NCBI RefSeq assembly: GCF_009901565.1
Contig: NZ_WXEW01000006.1
Location: 615,799 to 679,798, forward strand
Reading direction: 5' to 3'
From: Herbidospora solisilvae
GTDB lineage: Bacteria; Actinomycetota; Actinomycetes; Streptosporangiales; Streptosporangiaceae
DNA length: 64,000 nt
Shown here piece by piece: positions 47,978 to 56,850 of the stretch. The notes beneath the pieces are model-generated. The model was not told the origin of the DNA. It made no database searches and was given only the letters and a program-made list of their open reading frames with translations. The position numbers were made by a program, and so were the translations under genes. The first letter of the stretch is position 1; each line of letters starts with the position of its first letter.

Positions 47978-49171
47978 GTGCGTGCCCTCGTCGCGTTATC
48001 TTTCGCTCTCTCCCTGGTCCTCGTCCCGGCCACCGCCGCGAACGCCGCGGCGGCGCCCTGCAAGAAGGGCTCCGGCCCCAACCTCCGCGGCGCCGACTTC
48101 ACCAACGGCCGCCAGCTCCCGAGCGACCTCCGCTGCGCCGACCTGACCGGCGCCAAGCTCGACGAGGTCGACTTCACCCAGAAGGACCTGACGGGCGCGG
48201 TCCTCCGCAACGCCTCCATGAAGGAGGCCGACTTCACCCAGGCCCATCTCGAGTACGCCGACCTCCGCGGCGCCGACCTGACCTCCGCCGACCTGGGGCA
48301 GCTCCGGGCCAAGCAGGCCGACCTGCGGGGCGCCACCCTCGTCGACGCCGAGGCCGGCCAGGCCGAGTTCCCCCACGCCGACCTCTCCGACGCGGTCATG
48401 ACCAGGGCCAACCTGACCCAGGTCACGCTGACCAACGCCAAGCTCGTCGGCGCCGACCTGAACGAGGCCGAGCTCGGCCAGGTCAAGGGCCGGACGGCCG
48501 ACTTCACCCGGGCGAAGATGAAGGAGGCCGAGTTCGGCCAGGCCCAGCTCCAGCACGCGGTCTTCAAGGAGACCGACCTGACCGAGGCCCAGTTCACCCA
48601 GGCCGAGCTCCAGGGCGCCGACTTCACCGGCGCGGTGGTCGAGAAGACGAGCTTCATCCAGGCCGACGACCTGAACCTCGCCGGCGCGCGGGGCAACCCG
48701 GCCGACCTGCCGACGGGCGTGTCGTTCGACCCTCCGGCGGAGGAGCCGGAGTTCGGCGACGAACCGACCTCCAAGCCGACCAGCCGCCAGCTGCCGACGC
48801 GCATCATGGGCATGTCGCCCGCCCTGCTGATCGCCCTGGCCGGCGGCCTGGGCCTGAGCCTGACCCTGATCGTCTGGGGTCTGAGCCACCAGCGCACCCG
48901 CCGCAACGACGCCCACTTCACCATGGCCCGCCGCGTGGCCGAAGAGGACGTGACCCGCTTCGGCGAGGAGATCGACACGCTCGACTTCGACATGAAGGTC
49001 AACGCGGTCAGCGGCCCCAGCCACGACTGGCGAGCGGCCCTCGACGCCTACGAGGCGGCCAAGCAGGCCCTCTACCTGGCCCGCACGCCCGAGGAGCTGC
49101 ACGCGGCCGCCGCGGCGGTGCACCACGGAAGGCAGGCGCTGCACCGGGTGCGCGCGGTGCTGCCCCGCTGA
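47978..49171 (+). CDS. Exported pentapeptide-repeat protein with TM and cytosolic tail
   Basis: 397 residues. Signal peptide (about 1-25), a pentapeptide-repeat right-handed beta-helix (about 34-235, A(D/N)LXX units), a linker, one transmembrane helix (about 279-300) and a cytosolic tail (about 319-397) closely similar to that of the preceding protein. Glutamine occurs at exactly 20-residue steps: 68, 88, 108, 128, 148, 168, 188, 208 and 228. GTG 47978 has AGGAGG at 9 nt and is preferred over in-frame GTGs at 47903 and 47939. The shared tail implies the same intracellular partner as its neighbour. Confidence 0.88.
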   Translation: MRALVALSFALSLVLVPATAANAAAAPCKKGSGPNLRGADFTNGRQLPSDLRCADLTGAKLDEVDFTQKDLTGAVLRNASMKEADFTQAHLEYADLRGADLTSADLGQLRAKQADLRGATLVDAEAGQAEFPHADLSDAVMTRANLTQVTLTNAKLVGADLNEAELGQVKGRTADFTRAKMKEAEFGQAQLQHAVFKETDLTEAQFTQAELQGADFTGAVVEKTSFIQADDLNLAGARGNPADLPTGVSFDPPAEEPEFGDEPTSKPTSRQLPTRIMGMSPALLIALAGGLGLSLTLIVWGLSHQRTRRNDAHFTMARRVAEEDVTRFGEEIDTLDFDMKVNAVSGPSHDWRAALDAYEAAKQALYLARTPEELHAAAAAVHHGRQALHRVRAVLPR

Positions 49172-49191
49172 ACGGATCGTGCCGGACCGGT

Positions 49192-49222
49192 TTGACTTCA
49201 AGCGCTTGAAGGCCGGAACACT
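49192..49222 (+). promoter_or_regulatory. MerR-type operator-promoter for the SDR gene
   Basis: The -35 TTGACT (49192-49197) and -10-like AACACT (49217-49222) are separated by 19 bp, the over-long spacing typical of MerR-activated promoters. The perfect 16-bp palindrome CTTCAAGCGCTTGAAG (49196-49211) fills the spacer. Transcription would begin at or just before ATG 49231, giving a leaderless mRNA. Confidence 0.8.
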
Positions 49223-49230
49223 CCCTGGAC

Positions 49231-50274
49231 ATGACCAACGACATGCCTGTGGAGAACACCACCGTCCTCGTCACCGGAGGGACCGGCCACATGGGCGGCC
49301 ATTCGGTGGCCCGGCTGCTCCGGGAGGGCTACCGCGTCCGCGTCGCGGTCCGGCACCCCGGTCAGGAGCCGGACGTGCTCGCCCGGCTCCGCCGGGCGGG
49401 CGTGGACCCCGGCGGCCGGGTGACCTTCGTCCGCGCCGAGCTGACCTCGGACGACAACTGGGACGAAGCGGTGGCGGACGCGCGATACGTGTGGCACCAC
49501 GCCTCCCCCTTCCCGTTCACCCCGCCGAGCAGCGACGACGAGCTGATCGTGCCGGCCCGCGACGGCGCCTTGAGAGTGCTCGCCGCGGCACGTGCCGCCG
49601 GAGTGCGGCGGGTGGTGCTGACGTCGTCGTACGCGGCCGTGGGCTATACGGCCAAACCCGGCGGGCACTACGACGAGTCGGACTGGACCGACCCCGCCGA
49701 CGACATCCCCGCCTACATCAGGTCGAAGACCGTCGCCGAGCGAGCGGCCTGGGAGCACGTCCGTGAGCACGGCGGCCCGGAGCTCACCGTCGTCAATCCG
49801 ACCGGCGTCTTCGGCCCGCTCCTGGATCGGCGGCTGTCGGCGTCGACCGGGCTGGTCAAGGCGTTCCTGGAGGGCGTCATGCCGGTGGTGCCCCGGATGT
49901 ACTTCGGTGTCGTGGACGTTCGCGACGTCGTCGACCTGCACCTACGGGCCATGACCCACCCCGATGCCGCCGGGGAACGGTTCATCGGCGTCGGCGGCCC
50001 GGCGACCAGCCTCTACGAGATGGGCCGGATCCTGGCGAGGCACCTGCCGACCCTGGCCGATCGTATGCCCGGCGTCGAACTGACCGACGAGCAGACCCGC
50101 GAGGGCGCGCGGACCGACCCGGCACTGCGCGAGGCGGCGACGCTGGGCGGGCGGATCCCGACGATCAGCAACGAGAAGGCCCGGAAGGTACTCGGATGGT
50201 CGCCCCGCGACCTCACGCAGACGATCACCGACACCGCCGACAGCCTGATCGCGCTGGGCGTCGTCAGGCCCTGA
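49231..50274 (+). CDS. Extended SDR family NAD(P)-dependent epimerase/reductase
   Basis: 347 residues. N-terminal VLVTGGTGHMGGHSVARLL is the glycine-rich nucleotide-binding motif. LTSSYAAVGY and the active-site Y-x3-K (YIRSKTV) are present. The mid-region YFGVVDVRDVVDLHL is typical of dihydroflavonol-reductase-like and related SDRs. Substrate unknown. The MerR-type promoter ahead and the MerR gene convergent at its 3' end (11-bp overlap) suggest inducer-dependent expression. Confidence 0.88.
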   Translation: MTNDMPVENTTVLVTGGTGHMGGHSVARLLREGYRVRVAVRHPGQEPDVLARLRRAGVDPGGRVTFVRAELTSDDNWDEAVADARYVWHHASPFPFTPPSSDDELIVPARDGALRVLAAARAAGVRRVVLTSSYAAVGYTAKPGGHYDESDWTDPADDIPAYIRSKTVAERAAWEHVREHGGPELTVVNPTGVFGPLLDRRLSASTGLVKAFLEGVMPVVPRMYFGVVDVRDVVDLHLRAMTHPDAAGERFIGVGGPATSLYEMGRILARHLPTLADRMPGVELTDEQTREGARTDPALREAATLGGRIPTISNEKARKVLGWSPRDLTQTITDTADSLIALGVVRP

Positions 50275-50698
50275 ACCCTTGGAGGATCTCCGCCACGCGG
50301 GTCACGGCCTCCTTCTCGGTGGCGGCGTCGCCGTCGGCCCGGGCCCGCCACATGCGTGCCTTGAGCGCGAGGTATTCCTGACGGACCCGGAGCCGGTCGA
50401 TCTCGTCGGCGAGCCGCTCGGCCTGGTCGGCGAAGAGCACGTGCAGCTCGTCGGCCGCGTCGTCACCGGCCTCGATCAGTTCGACATAGCGGCGCATGCC
50501 CTCGACTGTCATGCCGGAGGAGCGGAGACACGCCAGCGTCTCGACCCGGGCGACGGTGGCCTCGCCGTACCGCCGGTGCCCGCTCGCGGAGTCGCGGCCC
50601 ACGGTGCCGAGAAGGCCGATCTTCTCGTAGTAGCGCAGGGTCGGTTCGCTGAATCCGGAGTGCCGCGAGACTTGCTGGATGGTGAGTGAGCCGGTCAC
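50264..50698 (-). CDS. MerR-family transcriptional regulator
   Basis: 144 residues. The N-terminal winged HTH (LTIQQVSRHSGFSEPTLRYY; GHRRYGE) is standard MerR, followed by a dimerisation coiled coil and a short C-terminal helix with no Cys metal site (only Cys57-region LACLRSS), so a small organic or redox-independent inducer is more likely than a metal. GTG 50698. It probably binds the palindrome at 49196-49211. Confidence 0.9.
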   Translation of the reverse strand: MTGSLTIQQVSRHSGFSEPTLRYYEKIGLLGTVGRDSASGHRRYGEATVARVETLACLRSSGMTVEGMRRYVELIEAGDDAADELHVLFADQAERLADEIDRLRVRQEYLALKARMWRARADGDAATEKEAVTRVAEILQGFRA

Positions 50699-50727
50699 GG
50701 CCCCAGGATAGGACGCGACCAGGCGGC

Positions 50728-52119
50728 CTAGATGTTCGCCGTCAGGGGCGACATCAGCCGGCGGGCCGCCTCGGTGATCGACCCCGACAACGACGGGTAG
50801 ACCGCGAACGTGTGGGCGAGCTGGTCGACCGTCAGGCGGTGCTGGACCGCCACCGACAGCGCCAGGATCAGCTCCGAGGCGCGCGGGGCCACGACGACCG
50901 CGCCGAGGATGATGCCGGTGTTGGGCCGGCAGAACATCTTGATGAACCCGTCGTGGAAGCCCTGCATCTTCGCCCGCGCGTTGGTCGCCAGCGGCAGCTT
51001 CACGACCTTGGCGTCGACTTCCTTGTTCTCGACCTGCTTCTGGGTCACCCCGACCGCCGCGATCTCGGGGTCGGTGAAGATGTTGGAGGCCACCGTCGCG
51101 AGCCGGATCGGCTGGACGGCCTCGCCCAGGGCGTGCCACACCGCGATGCGCCCCTGCATGGCGGCCACCGACGCGAGCATGAGGACGCCGGTGCAGTCGC
51201 CGGCGGCGTAGACGCCGGGCGCGGAGGTGCGGGAGACCTTGTCGACCTCGATGAAGCCGTTGCGGTCGAGCCGGACGCCGTTCTCCTCCAGGCCGATCCC
51301 GGAGGTGTTGGGCACCATGCCGACCGTCATCAGGCAGTGGGTGCCCTCGGCGGTGCGGCCGTCTTCCAGCGTCACCACGACACCGTCGGCGGTGCGCTTG
51401 ACCGAGGAGGCGCGGGAGCGCCCCATCACGTTCATGCCGCGCCGCCGGTAGACCTCTTCGAGGACCTCGGCCGCGTCGGCGTCTTCGTTGGGCATCATGC
51501 GGTCGCGGGAGGAGACCAGGGTCACCTCGGAGCCCAGGGACATGTAGGCGCCGGCGAACTCGGCGCCGGTCACGCCCGACCCGACGACGATCAGCTTCTC
51601 GGGCAGCTCGTCGATGTCGTACATCTGCCGCCAGGTGAGGATGCGCTCCCCGTCGGGCTCAGCCCCGGGCAGCACCCGGGGGGTGGCGCCGGTGGCGACG
51701 ATGACCACGTCGGCGCGGATGGTGCGGTCGCCGGCCCGGACGGTGCCGGGCTCGACCAGGCGGCCGCGGCCCCGGACGACCTCGACGTTCTCGGCGGCCA
51801 GGCGGGCCGCGATGTCTGCCGACTGGGCGCGGGCCAGTTCCTTGACACGCCGGTTCACGACCGGCATGTCGGCCACCGCGCCGCCGACGTCGCCGTCGGG
51901 GCCACCGGTGAAGTGGACGCCCAGCGAGGTGCCGTCGACGAGGGCCTGCTTGCGGACCGAGGTCGCGATCATGGTCTTGGACGGGACGCAGTCGGTCAGC
52001 ACGCACGCGCCGCCGGGCCCCTCTTCCTCGACCACGGTGACCCGGGCCCCGAGTTGGGCGGCGACCAGGGCCGCCTCGTATCCGCCGGGGCCGCCACCGA
52101 TGATCACGATCCTTGTCAC
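50728..52119 (-). CDS. lpdA: LpdA-like NAD(P)H dehydrogenase (flavoprotein disulfide reductase family)
   Basis: 463 residues. FAD motif IVIIGGGPGGYEAALVAAQLG, CVLTDC at the redox-cysteine site, NAD(P) motif IVVGSGVTGAEFAGAY and APGVYAAGDCTG are present. The C-terminal dimerisation segment reads AVYPSLSGS where true lipoamide dehydrogenases have the His-Glu catalytic pair, so His and Glu are replaced (Tyr, Gly). This fits mycobacterial LpdA (Rv3303c), a quinone reductase, rather than the E3 enzyme. GTG 52119 has GGGAGA upstream; ATG 52128 is possible. Confidence 0.88.
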   Translation of the reverse strand: MTRIVIIGGGPGGYEAALVAAQLGARVTVVEEEGPGGACVLTDCVPSKTMIATSVRKQALVDGTSLGVHFTGGPDGDVGGAVADMPVVNRRVKELARAQSADIAARLAAENVEVVRGRGRLVEPGTVRAGDRTIRADVVIVATGATPRVLPGAEPDGERILTWRQMYDIDELPEKLIVVGSGVTGAEFAGAYMSLGSEVTLVSSRDRMMPNEDADAAEVLEEVYRRRGMNVMGRSRASSVKRTADGVVVTLEDGRTAEGTHCLMTVGMVPNTSGIGLEENGVRLDRNGFIEVDKVSRTSAPGVYAAGDCTGVLMLASVAAMQGRIAVWHALGEAVQPIRLATVASNIFTDPEIAAVGVTQKQVENKEVDAKVVKLPLATNARAKMQGFHDGFIKMFCRPNTGIILGAVVVAPRASELILALSVAVQHRLTVDQLAHTFAVYPSLSGSITEAARRLMSPLTANI

Positions 52120-52215
52120 ATGTCCCATTCTCCCGCACCCGAAGAGGTGTAACGGCACGACTACGTGGAACCGCCACGGCCGGTCCAGCGGGCGATCTTG
52201 GTTTAGGCTGATGCG

Positions 52216-52668
52216 GTGCCTGTATACGCCGCCTATGGCAGCAACATGGACCCGAAGCAGATGGCCGAGCGGGCGCCCCACTCGCCGATGAGGGGAACAG
52301 GCTGGCTGACCGGCTGGCGGCTGACCTTCGGCGGGGAGGACGTCGGCTGGGAGGGCCCGCTGGCCACCGTGGTCGAAGACGAGGGCTCGCAGGTGTTCGT
52401 CGTCCTCTACGACGTCCCCGAGTGGGACGAGCCGTCGCTCGACCGCTGGACCGGCCTCGACCTGGGCCTCTACACGAAGATCCGGCTGCGGGTGGCCACG
52501 CTCGACGGCGACGTGCTGGCCTGGTTCTACGTGGTCGACTCCTATGAGGGCGGGCTTCCCTCGGCGCGTTATCTCGGCATCATCGCCGACGCCGCCGAGA
52601 AGGCGGGCGCACCCGACGACTACGTCCACGAACTGCGTGCCCGTCCCTGTAAGTCCCTCGGTGACTGA
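52216..52668 (+). CDS. Gamma-glutamylcyclotransferase-like protein
   Basis: 150 residues with the GGCT/AIG2 signature YAAYGSNMDP at the N terminus and a beta-barrel core ending YEGGLPSARYL, the substrate-pocket loop. Family members cyclise gamma-glutamyl compounds; the exact substrate here is unknown. Start GTG 52216, with TAGGCT just upstream as a possible -10. It is divergent from lpdA, as with Rv3304 in mycobacteria. Confidence 0.85.
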   Translation: MPVYAAYGSNMDPKQMAERAPHSPMRGTGWLTGWRLTFGGEDVGWEGPLATVVEDEGSQVFVVLYDVPEWDEPSLDRWTGLDLGLYTKIRLRVATLDGDVLAWFYVVDSYEGGLPSARYLGIIADAAEKAGAPDDYVHELRARPCKSLGD

Positions 52669-52685
52669 CTTGTACGCTCAGGAGC

Positions 52686-53486
52686 GTGAGTAACGCATTT
52701 TCCCTGGCCGCCGACGCGGCGTCCGCGCTGCGCGCGAAAACGGGAGTCGACGCGTTCGACGTGGCTCTCGTCATGGGCTCCGGCTGGGTGCCGGCGGCCG
52801 ACGCCATCGGTGAGCCGTTCGCCGAGTTCCCCTCGACCGACCTGCCCGGTTTCGCGCCCCCGGCCGTCGAGGGCCACGCGGGCCGGATCCGGGCCGTCAA
52901 GGCGCCCAACGGGCAGAACGTCCTGATCTTCCTCGGCCGCACTCACCTCTACGAAGGGCTGGGCGTCGAGCCGGTCGTCCACGGGATCCGGACCGCCTGC
53001 GCGGCCGGGGTGCGGGTGGTCGTGCTGACCAACGCCGCCGGCGGGCTGCGGCCCGAGACCCAGAACGTGGGCGACCCGGTGCTGATCAGCGACCACATCA
53101 ACATGACCGGGGCCAACCCGCTGACCGGCGCGACCTTCCTCGACCTCACCGAGGTCTACTCCAAGCGGCTGCGCACGCTGGCGAAGGAGGCCGACCCGTC
53201 GCTGGCCGAGGGCGTGTACGTCGCCTTCCGCGGCCCGACTTATGAGACTCCGGCCGAGATTCGCATGCTCCGCACCCTCGGTGGGGATCTGATCGGCATG
53301 TCGACTGTGCTGGAGGCCATCGCGGCCCGGCAGTGCGGCGCCGAGGTGCTGGCGCTGTCGCTGGTCACCAACCCGGGCGCCGGGCTGGTCGGGGAGCCGC
53401 TGAACCACGAAGAGGTCCTCGAGGTCGGCCGGACCACCGCGCGGCGGATGGGCGGCCTGCTGAGCCAGGTCGTCGGCAAGCTCTGA
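52686..53486 (+). CDS. deoD: Purine-nucleoside phosphorylase (trimeric type)
   Basis: 266 residues. Class I trimeric PNP signatures: VMGSGWVPA (phosphate loop), GRTHLYEG, TNAAGGL, RGPTYETPAEI and DLIGMSTVLEAIAA. It cleaves inosine/guanosine with phosphate in purine salvage. GTG 52686 follows AGGAG closely. It is followed after 14 bp by pmmB; a deaminase (add) lies 2 kb downstream on the opposite strand, completing a salvage set. The symbol follows mycobacterial usage. Confidence 0.93.
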   Translation: MSNAFSLAADAASALRAKTGVDAFDVALVMGSGWVPAADAIGEPFAEFPSTDLPGFAPPAVEGHAGRIRAVKAPNGQNVLIFLGRTHLYEGLGVEPVVHGIRTACAAGVRVVVLTNAAGGLRPETQNVGDPVLISDHINMTGANPLTGATFLDLTEVYSKRLRTLAKEADPSLAEGVYVAFRGPTYETPAEIRMLRTLGGDLIGMSTVLEAIAARQCGAEVLALSLVTNPGAGLVGEPLNHEEVLEVGRTTARRMGGLLSQVVGKL

Positions 53487-53500
53487 GTTCGGGGACGGCG

Positions 53501-55135
53501 ATGAACGATCTGACGACACGCGCGCGGGAGTGGCTCGGCCAGGACCCCGACCCGGCGACCCGGGCGGAACTGAAGTCGCTGCTGGATTCGGGCGACCACG
53601 ACGGGCTGGCCGACCGGTTCGGCGCGAAGCTGGAGTTCGGCACGGCCGGCCTGCGGGGCGAGCTGGGCGCGGGCCCCAACCGGATGAACCGGGTGACCGT
53701 GATGCGCGCGGCGGCCGGGCTGGCCGCCGTGCTGGGCCCGGGGCGTCACGTGGTCGTCGGGTACGACGCGCGGCACAACTCCGACGTGTTCGCGCGCGAC
53801 ACCGCCGCCGTCCTCACCGGCGCGGGCCTCCGCGTCTCCTTGATGTGCGGCCTCTTCCCGACCCCGGTGCTCGCCTTCGGGGTACGTCACCTCAAGGCCG
53901 ACGCCGGGGTGATGGTGACGGCCTCGCACAATCCCCCTCAGGACAACGGTTACAAGGTCTACTGGGGCGACGGCTCGCAGATCGTCCCGCCGGTCGACAC
54001 GGAGATCTCGGCGGCGATCGACGCGGTCGGGCGGGTCGACGAGCTTCCCCTCGGCGAGGAGTGGACGACCCTGGCGCACCGCGACATCCTGGCGCCCTAT
54101 CTGGAGGCGGTGACCTCGCTGCCGCTGGGTTCGGCGCGGGAGCTGCGAGTGGCGTACACCCCCCTCCACGGCGTCGGAGGGAGCACGCTGGGGCAGGCGT
54201 TCCTGCAAGCGGGGTTCGCCTCGCCGATGATCGTGGGGGCCCAGTTCCGGCCCGATCCCGACTTCCCGACGGTGGCGTTCCCGAATCCGGAGGAGCCGGG
54301 GGCCATGGACCTGGCCCTCGAACTGGCCTCGGCCTCGGCCGTCAACGCCGACCTGGTGATCGCCAACGATCCCGACGCCGACCGGTGCGCCGTGGGCGCG
54401 CGCCAGGCCGACGGCAGGTTCCGGATGCTGACCGGCGACGAGGTCGGCGGCCTGCTGGCCGAGCACGTGCTGCGGTCGACGAGCGCGCCCGACCGCCTGG
54501 TGGCCACCACGATCGTCTCGTCGTCGCTCCTGGGGAAGATCGCCCAGGCCCACGGGGTACGGCACCGCGAGACCCTGACCGGATTCAAGTGGATCATGAA
54601 GGCGGGCAGCGGGCTGGTCTTCGGCTACGAGGAGGCCCTGGGCTACAGCGTCGGCTCCGACGAGGGCCTGCCGGTCCACGACAAGGACGGCATCGGCGCG
54701 GCGCTGACCGTCGCGGCCATCGCCGCCGAGGCCAAGCAGCGCGGGCTGACCCTGATCGACCTGCTCGACGACCAGGCGGTCCGCTACGGCCTGCACGCCA
54801 CCAGCCAGCTTTCCTTCCGCGTCGACGACCTGTCGCAGATCACCGACGCGATGGCGCGGCTGCGGTCGAAGCCGCCGGCGAGCCTGGCCGGCCGGACCGT
54901 CGAGTCGATCGACGACCTGGCGGCGGGCTCCGCCGACCTGCCCCCGACCGACGGCCTGCGTTACCGGCTGTCGGGCGGCGGCCGGGTGGTGGTCCGGCCG
55001 AGCGGCACCGAACCGAAGCTGAAGTGCTACCTGGAACTGGTGCTCCCGGTGACGGAGATCGCCGAGACCCGGTCGGCCGCGGCCGACCAGATCGAGGCGC
55101 TCAAAGCCGATCTGCGCGAGGTCCTCGCCCTTTAG
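53501..55135 (+). CDS. pmmB: Phosphohexomutase/phosphopentomutase PmmB-like
   Basis: 544 residues of the alpha-D-phosphohexomutase family. The phosphoserine motif TASHNPPQDNGYK, Mg site NDPDADRC, sugar-binding GYEEALGY and phosphate-binding RPSGTEPK are all intact. It interconverts sugar 1- and 6-/5-phosphates; a role with PNP in ribose-1-phosphate use is plausible. ATG 53501 with GGGGACGG upstream. It converges with the PH-like gene, overlapping by 4 bp. Confidence 0.92.
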   Translation: MNDLTTRAREWLGQDPDPATRAELKSLLDSGDHDGLADRFGAKLEFGTAGLRGELGAGPNRMNRVTVMRAAAGLAAVLGPGRHVVVGYDARHNSDVFARDTAAVLTGAGLRVSLMCGLFPTPVLAFGVRHLKADAGVMVTASHNPPQDNGYKVYWGDGSQIVPPVDTEISAAIDAVGRVDELPLGEEWTTLAHRDILAPYLEAVTSLPLGSARELRVAYTPLHGVGGSTLGQAFLQAGFASPMIVGAQFRPDPDFPTVAFPNPEEPGAMDLALELASASAVNADLVIANDPDADRCAVGARQADGRFRMLTGDEVGGLLAEHVLRSTSAPDRLVATTIVSSSLLGKIAQAHGVRHRETLTGFKWIMKAGSGLVFGYEEALGYSVGSDEGLPVHDKDGIGAALTVAAIAAEAKQRGLTLIDLLDDQAVRYGLHATSQLSFRVDDLSQITDAMARLRSKPPASLAGRTVESIDDLAAGSADLPPTDGLRYRLSGGGRVVVRPSGTEPKLKCYLELVLPVTEIAETRSAAADQIEALKADLREVLAL

Positions 55136-55731
55136 ACGACGAGGACCGCCGCGACCACCAGCACCAGGAACGCCGCCGTCGCCGCCAGCGAGTCGATCGC
55201 CCACGTGACGGTCGGCTCGCCGGTCGACTGGCCCTTGCGGGCCGTGGCGAGTTCCTTGATCTCGTCGGCCACCCAGTCGGCGTGGACGCGTCCGGCCATG
55301 GCCTCGCGGGCGGCCTGCTCGCCCTTCGACAGGGTCGGCTCGGTCGTCGGGTAACGGCCGCGCCTGACCTGGCGGTTCTGCTGCCGCAGGCTCTTGGCCC
55401 GTTCGCGCGCGGTCGGCATCGGGGTCCAGCAGCGGACGGTCAGGCCGCCCCCGGTGATCGTGATCGCGCTGGTCACGGTGACGTCGTCGACGGCCGACCA
55501 GGGCAGGTAGGCGGTCCGGAAGGGGTTGCGGACCCGTACGCCGCCCTGCTCGGTGATCGTCGCCGGCCGCAGCGCGAGCAGGTAGGTCATCCACGTGACG
55601 AAGCCGAGGACGGCCCCCACGACCAGGGCCGACGGCAGGGTCCCCTGTACCACCAGGTCGACCGTGTTGACGGCGACGAACACCAGCCAGGCCCAGCCGA
55701 AGAACCAGGCCGTCTTCGAGCGGAAGGTCAT
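55132..55731 (-). CDS. PH-domain-like membrane protein
   Basis: 199 residues: two N-terminal hydrophobic helices ([20 protein letters not shown] and [18 protein letters not shown]), a bacterial PH-like segment ([20 protein letters not shown]), a basic linker and a hydrophobic C-terminal helix. Function unknown. ATG 55731 overlaps the add stop (ATGA), so it is cotranscribed with adenosine deaminase. Confidence 0.78.
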   Translation of the reverse strand: MTFRSKTAWFFGWAWLVFVAVNTVDLVVQGTLPSALVVGAVLGFVTWMTYLLALRPATITEQGGVRVRNPFRTAYLPWSAVDDVTVTSAITITGGGLTVRCWTPMPTARERAKSLRQQNRQVRRGRYPTTEPTLSKGEQAAREAMAGRVHADWVADEIKELATARKGQSTGEPTVTWAIDSLAATAAFLVLVVAAVLVV

Positions 55732-56813
55732 GCGCGCCACTTCAACTGTGCGAACCCCGGCTTGATCACCCCGTTGATCAGCGCCAGGCGGTCTTCGAAG
55801 GGGATGAACGCCGACTTCATCGCGTTGACCGTGAACCACTGGAGGTCGTCCCAGTCGTAGCCGAAGGCGTCGACGAGCTGCGCGAACTCCTTGGTGACGC
55901 AGGTGCCGCTCATCAGCCGGTTGTCGGTGTTGACGGTGACCCGGAACTGGAGGCGGCGCAGCAGCCCGATCGGGTGGTCGGCGATCGAGTCGGCCGCCCC
56001 GGTCTGGATGTTGGACGTCGGGCACATCTCCAGCGGGATGCGCTTGTCGCGGACGTAGGCGGCCAGCCTGCCCAGCTTGGCCCCGTCGTGCTTGGGGTCG
56101 CCCGAGACGGAGATGTCGTCGATGATCCGGACGCCGTGGCCGAGCCGGTCGGCCCCGCACCACTGGATGGCCTGCCAGATCGACGGCAGCCCGAACCCCT
56201 CGCCGGCGTGGATGGTGAAGTGGGCGTTCTCGCGCTGGAGGTACTCGAAGGCGTCGATGTGCCGCGTGGGCGGGTAGCCGGCCTCGGCGCCCGCGATGTC
56301 GAAGCCGACGACCCCGACGTCGCGGTAGCGCACCGCCAGTTCGGCGATCTCCATCGACCTGGCCTGGTGCCGCATCGCCGTGAGCAGCGCGCCGACCCGG
56401 ATGCCCCGTCCCTGTGACCCGATCCGGAAGCCCTCGTTGACCGCCTGGACGATCTCGTCGAGGGAGAGCCCCCGCTCGGTGTGCTGCTCGGGGGCGTAGC
56501 GGACCTCGGCGTAGACCACTCCGTCGTTCGCGAGATCCTCCGCGCACTCCGCGGCCACCCTGACGAGCGCCTCACGGGTCTGCATGACGCCCACGGTGTG
56601 GGCGAAGGTCTCCAGATAGCGCTCCAGCGACCCGGAGTCGGCCGACGCGCGGAACCACGCGTCGAGCTCGGCCGGGTCGGTGGAGGGCAGTTTGTCGTAG
56701 CCGGTCTCGCGGGCCAGCTCGATGATCGTTTCCGTGCGCAGGCCCCCGTCGAGGTGATCGTGAAGAAGCACCTTGGGGGCTTGGCGGATCTGCTCAAAAG
56801 TGGGCAGGCTCAT
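55728..56813 (-). CDS. add: Adenosine deaminase
   Basis: 361 residues of the metal-dependent deaminase fold. Zn ligands in [10 protein letters not shown], catalytic Glu in [25 protein letters not shown] and the final Asp pair in [10 protein letters not shown] are all present. It converts adenosine to inosine, feeding PNP encoded at 52686-53486. Length is normal. Confidence 0.96.
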   Translation of the reverse strand: MSLPTFEQIRQAPKVLLHDHLDGGLRTETIIELARETGYDKLPSTDPAELDAWFRASADSGSLERYLETFAHTVGVMQTREALVRVAAECAEDLANDGVVYAEVRYAPEQHTERGLSLDEIVQAVNEGFRIGSQGRGIRVGALLTAMRHQARSMEIAELAVRYRDVGVVGFDIAGAEAGYPPTRHIDAFEYLQRENAHFTIHAGEGFGLPSIWQAIQWCGADRLGHGVRIIDDISVSGDPKHDGAKLGRLAAYVRDKRIPLEMCPTSNIQTGAADSIADHPIGLLRRLQFRVTVNTDNRLMSGTCVTKEFAQLVDAFGYDWDDLQWFTVNAMKSAFIPFEDRLALINGVIKPGFAQLKWRA

Positions 56814-56850
56814 TGCGGCATACTACCTTCACCTGCGCAAATATGATCTG

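Noticed and set aside
53240..55594. 784-codon minus-strand frame opposite pnp/pmmB
   Set aside because: Antisense shadow; pmmB has all its catalytic motifs in the other strand.
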